A stretch of DNA of 64,000 nucleotides from Pannonibacter anstelovis (GTDB lineage Bacteria; Pseudomonadota; Alphaproteobacteria; Rhizobiales; Stappiaceae). Location: assembly GCF_036881715.1 (NCBI RefSeq), contig NZ_JBAKBF010000001.1:186001-250000 (forward strand). The letters run 5' to 3'. The notes beneath the pieces were generated by a model, which made no database searches, was not told where the DNA came from, and saw only the letters and a program-made list of their open reading frames with translations. Positions 29,270 through 35,952 of the stretch are shown in pieces. The translations under genes were made by a program, and so were the position numbers. Numbering within the stretch: position 1 is the first letter of the stretch; each line of letters opens with the position of its first letter.

Positions 29270-29605
29270 TTAGAACCTGATGCCACGGCCTTCGATTGGG
29301 GTAAAGAAACCTATATCGCTCAAGCACTTGTGCAGATTTCCGCCGGACGCATAGTCCAGAAGCTCATCCGGCAGCTCGTCTTCGGCGATGGAGCGCGGCA
29401 GTACGAGAAGCACTTCGCCGGCCTGTTCCTCGACGACGCTGATCTTCATCGATGGGATCGGGTCATTGCCGAACATGTCGCGGATGGCGGCATGCGGATT
29501 GCTCTTCAGCAGCTCGCGGAAGGCTGTGTCGGAAGTTGCCCTGGCAACGAGCGCAGCCTCGATGTGGGCGCGGGCGCCGGCAACGGCATCTGTCATGGAC
29601 GTCAT
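29270..29605 (-). CDS. NHLP/proteusin-type RiPP precursor peptide 2
   Basis: 111 aa; the ATG at 29603-29605 follows AGAGG. The leader (1-89) is very close to that of peptide 3 (KSNPHAA, GNDPIPS, VVEEQAGEV, ELPDELLDYASGG), while the 22-residue core is unrelated: it starts NLHKCLSDIGFF and ends GRGIRF, with one Cys at core position 5. The sharp switch from conserved leader to free core supports a precursor role rather than a structural protein. It lies 34 bases after peptide 3 in the same operon. Confidence 0.87.
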   Translation of the reverse strand: MTSMTDAVAGARAHIEAALVARATSDTAFRELLKSNPHAAIRDMFGNDPIPSMKISVVEEQAGEVLLVLPRSIAEDELPDELLDYASGGNLHKCLSDIGFFTPIEGRGIRF

Positions 29606-29639
29606 AAATTTGGCCTCTGTTGTTAAATTGGCGTTCTGT

Positions 29640-29990
29640 TCATTTCTTGCAAAGCGCAGCGAAAATAGGATCTCCCTTGACTATGTAATCGGCATCCGGA
29701 GGCGAAAAGGGGCTCATGAACCCTCCACCAGAGGCATAATCAAGCAGCTCGTCCGGCAGCTCGTCCTGAGCGATCTTACGGGGCAGAACGAGCGTGACTT
29801 CGCCGGCCTGTTCTTCCACCACAGTGATCTTCAGCGACGGGATCGGATCATTGCCCAGCAGCTCACGGAGCGCGGCATGCGGATTGCTCTTCAGCAGCTT
29901 GCAGAAGGCCGCGTCATACGTGGCCTTTTCGATCAGCGCAGCCTCAATGTGGGCGCGGGCGGCTGCCATGGTATCTGTCATATGCGGCAT
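29640..29990 (-). CDS. NHLP/proteusin-type RiPP precursor peptide 3
   Basis: 116 aa; the ATG at 29988-29990 follows a GGAG site. The leader (1-89) ends DELLDYASGG with a further Gly. The core of about 26-27 residues starts FMSPFSPPDADYIVKG and ends AALCKK. Unlike the other three peptides its single core Cys lies third from the C-terminus instead of at +5, and the leader carries an extra Cys30 (DAAFCKLL). The core is Pro/Phe-rich. It is the second gene of the operon, 24 bases after peptide 4. Confidence 0.87.
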   Translation of the reverse strand: MPHMTDTMAAARAHIEAALIEKATYDAAFCKLLKSNPHAALRELLGNDPIPSLKITVVEEQAGEVTLVLPRKIAQDELPDELLDYASGGGFMSPFSPPDADYIVKGDPIFAALCKK

Positions 29991-30014
29991 GGCGTTTCTC
30001 CATGACGGATTGCG

Positions 30015-30359
30015 TTATTTGGGCAGCCAGTCCTGCTTGTAGGCCCACTGGTTGAACTTCCACCAGCACTCCTTGGCATTGCCGCCAGAGGCAAAATCGA
30101 GCAGCTCATCCGGCAATTCCTCCGGCAGATCGTTCTGTGACATCGCCCGGGGCAGGACGAGGGTGACCTCGCCGGCCTGTTCCTCGATGACGCGGATCTT
30201 GAGCGAGGGAATCGGGTCCACGCCAAGCAGCTGCTTCAGGGCAGCGCGCGGATCGCTTAGCAGCAGAGTGCGGAAGGCGGCATCTTCGCCAGCCTTCGCC
30301 AGCAGCGCTTCCTCAACATGCTGGCGGACGCGAACCATCGGGTCTGTTGAACTGGTCAT
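30015..30359 (-). CDS. NHLP/proteusin-type RiPP precursor peptide 4
   Basis: 114 aa from the ATG at 30357-30359 (MTSSTDPMVRVRQHVEEALL); an upstream in-frame start would add an unconserved basic tail. The leader shows the conserved DPRAALKQLLGVDPIPSL, EEQAGEVTLVLPR and LPDELLDFASGG, with a 4-residue insertion just before the end (LPEELPDELL). The 21-residue core starts NAKECWWKFNQW and ends WLPK, with one Cys at core position 5 and four Trp, so it is strikingly aromatic. It is the first gene of the operon. Confidence 0.87.
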   Translation of the reverse strand: MTSSTDPMVRVRQHVEEALLAKAGEDAAFRTLLLSDPRAALKQLLGVDPIPSLKIRVIEEQAGEVTLVLPRAMSQNDLPEELPDELLDFASGGNAKECWWKFNQWAYKQDWLPK

Positions 30360-30726
30360 GTGAATGGCCTTTATCTTTCCGCTTTCAGCTGGTAGCGGCC
30401 AACGCCGTTGCAAAGCTCAAGCATCTTGATTGAAAATCAGAATTGAGTTTCCGCCGTACTGCGGTTTTTTACAAAAACGGCAGATCCTAAAAGCATCTCC
30501 GGAAATTCGGGCCACGCATTACCTTCCGGGGACCCGTTTCCTGATGTTTCTTTTCTATGGCAGGGCAGACGGCCGCTGGTGATTGGACCTGAAAAATTCC
30601 AAATTCTTTCGTAGCCGGTATCGAGGCGGGTTTGCCGCAATCATGACCTCGACAAATGCCGCCGGAATGGTGGACGATTGTCCGCGCCGCGCAGGAGCGC
30701 ATAGGATCAGGAGCCGCCGAACCATT
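30360..30726. promoter_or_regulatory. Divergent region between the RiPP operon and the amidase
   Basis: 367 bases, lower in GC than the flanks. It should carry the RiPP operon promoter (minus) and the amidase promoter (plus). It contains an imperfect palindrome at 30459-30483, CTGCGGTTTTTT then ACA then AAAACGGCAG. An overlapping small stem CCGC/GCGG followed by six T on the plus strand resembles a weak terminator. I cannot assign -35/-10 elements with confidence. Confidence 0.4.
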
Positions 30727-32151
30727 ATGCAGACCGGCATTACAACGCTTTCCGCCGTCCAGCTGTCCGCTGCCATCCATCAGCGGCAGATCTCCTGTGT
30801 CTCCGTGATGGAGGCTTATCTGGAGCGGATCGGGCGGATCAATCCGCTGATCAACGCGCTCATTTATCTGCGCCCTGCAAAGGAGCTGCTGGAAGAGGCG
30901 CACATGTGCGACCGGGAGCTGGCGGACGGGCATTCGCGCGGCTGGATGCATGGCATGCCGCAGGCCGTGAAGGATCTGGCGGAGGTGAAAGGCCTGCCGT
31001 GCTCATGGGGCTCGCCCCTGTTCCCCGGCTACGTCTCACCTGCTGATTCCATTCACGTCGCGCGGGTGAGGGCGGCAGGGGCCATATTCATCGGCAAGAC
31101 GAACACGCCGGAGTTCGGGCTTGGCTCCCACACACGCAACCCGGTGCACGGGGCAACCCGCAATCCACATGATCCGGCGCGCAGTGCCGGGGGCTCCAGC
31201 GGCGGCGCAGCTGCGGCATTGGCGGCAAGGCTGCTGCCAGTGGCCGATGGCTCGGACATGATGGGCTCACTGCGCAATCCGGCCGGGTTCAACAATGTCT
31301 ATGGCTTCCGCCCGAGCTTCGGCCGGGTGCCGAACGGCAAGAGCCCGGATCTGTTCTTCAGCCAGCTTGGAATCAACGGCCCCATGGGTCGCACGGTAGC
31401 TGACATGGCGCGTCTTCTGGAGACACAGGCCGGATATGATCCGGTTGACCCGCTGTCGCTCGCCGATGAAGACCTGAGCCTTCGCGGAGCTGCCAATCTC
31501 GCGGGCAGAAAGGTGGCCTGGCTGGGCGATCTGGGCGGCTATCTGCCGTTTGAGCCGGGCGTGCTTGAGGTCTGCCGCAAGGCGCTGGATGTGCTGTCTG
31601 CGATGGGCTGCGAGGTGGTGGAGGTGACGCCGCCGTTCGACTTTGCAAAGCTGTGGGAGTGCTGGCTCACCTTGCGCAGCTTCTCCGTCGCTCATGGCCT
31701 GCGCGGGTTCTATGACAAGCCGGAGGCTCGGGCAAAACTGAATGCCCAGTTGCTTTACGAGTTCGAGCTGGCCCTGAGCAAGAGCGCTGAGGACATTCAC
31801 ACCGCTTCCGTGGTGCGCACCAGCTGGCACGCGGTGATGCGGCGCATGTTCGAGACCTACGACTTCCTGATCCTGCCGTCAGCGCAGGTGTTTCCCTTCG
31901 ATGTCAATCTGCCCTGGCCCGGTGAGATCGGCGGGCGGACGATGGACACCTATCACCGCTGGATGGAAGTGGTCATCGGCCCAACACTGGCAGGCCTGCC
32001 CGTGGCTGCAGTTCCCGCCGGTTTTGGGGCGGGCGGATTGCCGGCCGGCGTGCAGCTCATCGGCCCGCCGAGGGCGGACCGGCAGACGCTGGAATTTGCA
32101 CTGGCCTATGAGGAAGCGGCAGGCATCGGGACGGGCGGGCTGGAGTTGTGA
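30727..32151 (+). CDS. Amidase-signature-family amidase
   Basis: 474 aa from the ATG at 30727; in-frame starts up to 144 bases upstream exist, but the family homology begins about here. The Ser-cisSer-Lys triad is visible: Lys82 in MPQAVKDL, cis-Ser157 in AGGSSGG and nucleophile Ser181 in GSDMMGSLRNPA. The MMG in place of the more usual TGG defines a subfamily within amidases. Members hydrolyse varied amides, including amides made by nitrile hydratases; the real substrate is unknown. It is divergent from the NHLP-leader operon and convergent with purN. Confidence 0.88.
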   Translation: MQTGITTLSAVQLSAAIHQRQISCVSVMEAYLERIGRINPLINALIYLRPAKELLEEAHMCDRELADGHSRGWMHGMPQAVKDLAEVKGLPCSWGSPLFPGYVSPADSIHVARVRAAGAIFIGKTNTPEFGLGSHTRNPVHGATRNPHDPARSAGGSSGGAAAALAARLLPVADGSDMMGSLRNPAGFNNVYGFRPSFGRVPNGKSPDLFFSQLGINGPMGRTVADMARLLETQAGYDPVDPLSLADEDLSLRGAANLAGRKVAWLGDLGGYLPFEPGVLEVCRKALDVLSAMGCEVVEVTPPFDFAKLWECWLTLRSFSVAHGLRGFYDKPEARAKLNAQLLYEFELALSKSAEDIHTASVVRTSWHAVMRRMFETYDFLILPSAQVFPFDVNLPWPGEIGGRTMDTYHRWMEVVIGPTLAGLPVAAVPAGFGAGGLPAGVQLIGPPRADRQTLEFALAYEEAAGIGTGGLEL

Positions 32152-32154
32152 GAA

Positions 32155-32817
32155 CTACCAGCGCGGCGCGGTGAGGCTGCCTCCGGCATCCTCAGCCGCA
32201 GCGCGGCAGACGGCCCTGCCGTCTTCCAGCCGCACCTGACCGGAGGCAACGAGCGCCAGCGCCTGCGGATAGATCTTGTGCTCGACGGTCAGCACTCTTG
32301 CTCCCAGCGCCTCTGGCGTGTCGCCGGACAGCACAGGCACGGCGCCTTGTGCGATGATGGCGCCTTCGTCCATGCCGGGCGAGACGAAATGCACCGTGGC
32401 ACCATGCAGCCGCACGCCCGCTTCCAGAGCGCGCTCATGAGTGTGCAGGCCCTTGAAGGAGGGCAGCAGGGCAGGGTGGATGTTAATCATCCGCCCGTTC
32501 CAGCGTTCCACGAACCAGGGCGTCATCAGCCGCATGAAGCCCGCAAGCACCACCAGTTCGATGCCCTCCGCCACCAGCATGGCGTCCAGCTCGCGCTCGA
32601 AGGCTTCCCGGTCACGGCCATAGGTCTTGTGGTCGAGGACCTTCGCGGGAATGCCGAAGCTCTGCGCCCGTGCAATGCCGCCTGCATCCGGGCGGTTCGA
32701 GACAACGAGGACGATCTCGGCCGGGTAGGCGGGGGCCTTCGCAGCCTCAATCAGCGACAGCATGTTGCTGCCCCGGCCCGAAATCAGAACGGCGGTGCGC
32801 TTGCGGCTCACGGTCAT
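32155..32817 (-). CDS. purN: Phosphoribosylglycinamide formyltransferase PurN
   Basis: 220 aa, formyl-THF-dependent GAR transformylase, the third step of purine synthesis. It shows the phosphate loop ISGRGSNM, the catalytic segment NIHPALLPSFKGLHTHERAL with the active-site Asn and His, and GATVHFVSPGMDEGAII with the catalytic Asp. Its start overlaps the purM stop by 4 bases (ATGA), so the two are translationally coupled. Confidence 0.97.
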   Translation of the reverse strand: MTVSRKRTAVLISGRGSNMLSLIEAAKAPAYPAEIVLVVSNRPDAGGIARAQSFGIPAKVLDHKTYGRDREAFERELDAMLVAEGIELVVLAGFMRLMTPWFVERWNGRMINIHPALLPSFKGLHTHERALEAGVRLHGATVHFVSPGMDEGAIIAQGAVPVLSGDTPEALGARVLTVEHKIYPQALALVASGQVRLEDGRAVCRAAAEDAGGSLTAPRW

Positions 32818-33902
32818 GCGAAAATGCTGAGGTGATTGTCGAAGATGACTTCGCTTTCGCCCGGCGTGCCTGTTTCCATACGGCCGATGATAGCAACGGT
32901 TTCGCCTTCGGCTTCAAGGGCGGTCTTCACTGCCTCCACGCTGTCAGCGGAAACGACCACGACCATACCCGCGCCGCAGTTGAAGGTGCGCAGCATTTCT
33001 TTTTCAGCGACGTTGCCGGTGGCAGCGAGCCAGCCGAAGACCGGGGGAACGGACACGGCGGACAGATCTATGCGCGCATTGGTGCCCTTCGGCAGCACAC
33101 GCGGCAGATTCTCCGGAAGGCCGCCGCCGGTGATATGCGCCAGCGCCTTGATTCCGGAGGTGGCCTTGAGGGCGGCCAGCAGCGGCTTCACATAGATGCG
33201 CGTCGGCGTCATCAGGGCTTCGCCCAGCTTGCGGCCTTCGGCAAACGGAGCGGCATCCTCATAGGTGAGGCCCGAAACCTCGACGATCTTGCGCACCAGC
33301 GAATAGCCATTGGAATGGACGCCGGAGGAGGCGAGGGCGAGCAGCACGTCGCCTTCCTGCACATCCGTGCGCGGCAGCAGGCCATCACGCTCGACGGCTC
33401 CGACCGCGAAGCCGGCAAGATCGTAGTCGCCCTTGCCATACATGCCCGGCATTTCCGCCGTTTCACCGCCGATCAGCGCGCAGCCGGAAATCTTGCAGCC
33501 CTCGGCAATGCCGCCGACGACGGCGGTTGCCGTGTCCACATCCAGCGCGCCGGTTGCGTAATAGTCGAGGAAGAACAGCGGCTCGGCACCCTGAACGACA
33601 AGATCGTTGACGCACATGGCGACAAGGTCGATGCCAACGGTGTCATGGCAGCCGGTGTCGATGGCGACCTTCAGCTTGGTGCCGACGCCGTCATTGGCGG
33701 CGACCAGCAGCGGGTCGGAGAAGCCTGCGGCCTTCAGATCAAAGATACCGCCGAAGCCGCCGATGGCGCTGTCCGCGCCGGAGCGGGCGGTGGCCTTGAC
33801 CAGCGGCGCGATGCGCTTGACCAGAGCGTTACCTGCGTCAATATCAACGCCTGACTGGGAATAGGTGAGGCCGTTCTTCCCCTGGCTGTCCTGCGCGCTC
33901 AT
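32814..33902 (-). CDS. purM: Phosphoribosylformylglycinamidine cyclo-ligase PurM
   Basis: 362 aa AIR synthetase, the fifth purine step. It shows the typical YSQSGVDIDAGNALV start, AANDGVGTKLKVA (nucleotide-binding Lys), DLVVQGAEPLFFLDY, IGGETAEMPGMY and ITGGGLPENLPRVLP. The ATG at 33902 has a GGAG about 10 bases upstream. It is the first gene of purM-purN, facing away from the perM-hdaA-ppk-ppx unit. Confidence 0.97.
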   Translation of the reverse strand: MSAQDSQGKNGLTYSQSGVDIDAGNALVKRIAPLVKATARSGADSAIGGFGGIFDLKAAGFSDPLLVAANDGVGTKLKVAIDTGCHDTVGIDLVAMCVNDLVVQGAEPLFFLDYYATGALDVDTATAVVGGIAEGCKISGCALIGGETAEMPGMYGKGDYDLAGFAVGAVERDGLLPRTDVQEGDVLLALASSGVHSNGYSLVRKIVEVSGLTYEDAAPFAEGRKLGEALMTPTRIYVKPLLAALKATSGIKALAHITGGGLPENLPRVLPKGTNARIDLSAVSVPPVFGWLAATGNVAEKEMLRTFNCGAGMVVVVSADSVEAVKTALEAEGETVAIIGRMETGTPGESEVIFDNHLSIFA

Positions 33903-34133
33903 GGGTCAAGTCTCCGTGCCGGTTGCGGTTTGCCAGCGCAATGCCCGATTTTCGGCCGCCTTGCAACGGCTGAGAGGGGACACATCATGAAAAACCGCCA
34001 ATTGCGCCTGCATGAGCCGTGGACGGCAGTGGCTGAATGGGCGGCTGATGAGCCTCCGGCTTGACCTTACGGCTTGAAACTGCCCCTATCGCGCGCATAT
34101 GCTTATTGTTGCGGTGCGGAACGGAGTTGCTTC

Positions 34134-35225
34134 ATGACCTTACGCCGGCAAGTCCAGTTCTGGCTTTTGTCTCTTGCGGCCTTTATCCTGTTCATGATGC
34201 TGTTCAGCGCGGTGCTGCTGCCCTTTGTGGCCGGCATGGCTCTGGCCTATCTGCTGGATCCGGTGGCCGACTGGTTTGAGCGTCACGGCTTCAGCCGGCT
34301 GGCGGCCACGTTGATGATTCTCCTGCTGTTTGTCATTGTGCTGGTGATCGTTCTGGTGCTGCTCGTGCCTGTCCTGGGCAATCAGCTGATCGGGTTCGTG
34401 GACAAGCTGCCAGGCCTCGTGCGCTCGCTTCAGGATCTTCTCACCCAGCATCTTGGCGACCGGATCACCAAGCTCAGCGGCCTCAAGGTTGAGGACCTGC
34501 AGTCCTCCCTTGGCGACATCATGGGCAAGGCAGCAACATGGATCGGCGGCGTGCTCAAATCCGTCTGGAGTGGCGGACAGGCGCTTATGTCGATCCTGTC
34601 GCTCTTTGTCGTGACGCCGGTGGTTGCCTTTTACATGCTGCTTGACTGGGACCACATGGTGGAGCGGATAGACAGCTGGCTGCCGCGCCATCATGTCGAG
34701 ACGATCCGCGAACTAGCCCGGGAGATGGACAACGCTGTCGCAGGATTTGTGCGCGGGCAAGTATCGGTCTGCCTGCTGCTGGGACTTTTTTACGCAGTGT
34801 CGCTGGTCACCCTGGGGCTCAATTTCGGCCTTCTGATCGGCATTGGTGCAGGGCTTGTCAGCTTTATTCCGTTCGTCGGGGCGGCCCTTGGCTTCATAGC
34901 GTCCATGTCAGTCGCGCTGGTGCAGTTCTGGCCAGACTGGCACTGGATTGCAGCGGTTGCGGCCGTGTTTGCCGTGGGGCAGTTTCTCGAAGGCAACATC
35001 CTTCAGCCCAAGCTTGTGGGCGAGAGTGTCGGCCTTCATCCCGTCTGGCTCATGTTTGCTCTCTTTGCCTTTGGATATCTCTTTGGATTTGTTGGTATGC
35101 TTGTGGCCGTTCCGGCAGCGGCGATGGTGGGTGTGCTTGCACGTTTCGCGCTGAGGCAGTACCTAGCCAGTGCCCTGTACAAGGGCACAGGCGCTCCGGA
35201 GCAGACCGGTGCATCTGACGAGTAG
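34134..35225 (+). CDS. AI-2E family (PerM-type) membrane permease
   Basis: 363 aa from the ATG at 34134 (GGAG site 9 bases before), giving MTLRRQVQFWLLSLAAF. Eight or so hydrophobic segments surround a soluble region (about 95-150). The late segments GLLIGIGAGLVSFIPFVG, LEGNILQPKLVGESVGLHP and FGFVGMLVAVPAAA are typical of the AI-2 exporter/PerM family. Reported roles range from autoinducer-2 export to sodium-proton exchange; no role is fixed here. It precedes hdaA by 20 bases, a conserved alphaproteobacterial pair. Confidence 0.85.
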   Translation: MTLRRQVQFWLLSLAAFILFMMLFSAVLLPFVAGMALAYLLDPVADWFERHGFSRLAATLMILLLFVIVLVIVLVLLVPVLGNQLIGFVDKLPGLVRSLQDLLTQHLGDRITKLSGLKVEDLQSSLGDIMGKAATWIGGVLKSVWSGGQALMSILSLFVVTPVVAFYMLLDWDHMVERIDSWLPRHHVETIRELAREMDNAVAGFVRGQVSVCLLLGLFYAVSLVTLGLNFGLLIGIGAGLVSFIPFVGAALGFIASMSVALVQFWPDWHWIAAVAAVFAVGQFLEGNILQPKLVGESVGLHPVWLMFALFAFGYLFGFVGMLVAVPAAAMVGVLARFALRQYLASALYKGTGAPEQTGASDE

Positions 35226-35245
35226 AGTTCAAAGTCCAAGAGACC

Positions 35246-35926
35246 ATGGCTGACACACCGCGCCAGCTGCCCCTGATCCTGCCGCATGAGCAGGCCTTAA
35301 GCCGGGATGACTTCCTGGAAGGCGAGGCCAATCATGCCGCGCTGGAGATGATCGAGTCCTGGCCTGACTGGCCTGCACCTGTCACCGTTCTGGCGGGACC
35401 TGTCGGCAGCGGCAAGACGCATCTGGTGGAAATCTGGCGGGCTCTGTCGGGCGCGGTGGTGATCCAGGCGCGTGATCTCACCTCTGAAAAGGTGGCGGAT
35501 CTGGTTGCGGCAGGAGCCGTCGCCGTGGAGGACGCTCACCGGGGCTTCGACGAGACCGCGCTGTTCCACCTCATCAACGCGGCGCGGCAGGCGGGGGCAA
35601 GCCTGCTCATCACCAGCCGCACATGGCCATCGAGCTGGCCTCTGACGCTGCCGGATCTGGTTTCGCGGCTCCGGGCAGCGACACCTGTGGAAATTCTGGA
35701 GCCGGATGACGGGCTTTTGCGCTGTGTCCTTGTGAAGCTCTTTGCCGACCGGCAGGTTGCCATTGACCAAGGGGTGGTGGACTATCTTGTCGTGCGCATG
35801 GAACGTTCGCTGGGTGTCGCAGGCCGTCTGGTCGCAGCACTCGACGCAGAGGCGCTTGCTGCAGGCAGCCGCATCACCCGCAGCCTCGCAGGCAAGGTGC
35901 TGGAGCGCCAGTCCGGCAGGGCCTGA
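35246..35926 (+). CDS. hdaA: DnaA-related replication regulator HdaA (Hda homologue)
   Basis: 226 aa DnaA-like AAA+ protein without the DnaA DNA-binding domain. It starts with the QLPLILPHE element that resembles the clamp-binding motif, followed by Walker A GPVGSGKTH, a short Walker B region VAVEDAH and the RSLGVAGRLVAALD helix. Hda with the beta clamp stimulates ATP hydrolysis on DnaA and so limits re-initiation. The start at 35246 follows AAGAGA. It sits between the AI-2E gene and ppk. Confidence 0.9.
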   Translation: MADTPRQLPLILPHEQALSRDDFLEGEANHAALEMIESWPDWPAPVTVLAGPVGSGKTHLVEIWRALSGAVVIQARDLTSEKVADLVAAGAVAVEDAHRGFDETALFHLINAARQAGASLLITSRTWPSSWPLTLPDLVSRLRAATPVEILEPDDGLLRCVLVKLFADRQVAIDQGVVDYLVVRMERSLGVAGRLVAALDAEALAAGSRITRSLAGKVLERQSGRA

Positions 35927-35952
35927 AAGTCATTTGAAACGGGAGCAGCACT

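Noticed and set aside
28917..30359. The four small proteins as fragments of nitrile hydratase alpha subunits
   Set aside because: None contains the metal-binding CxxCSC claw, each has its own ribosome site, and four similar copies with variable ends fit precursors, not decay.
28917..30359. Nif11-type leader peptides
   Set aside because: The leader has the NHLP-type LVLPR and ELPDELLDYASGG segments, and I see no Nif11 N-terminal domain.
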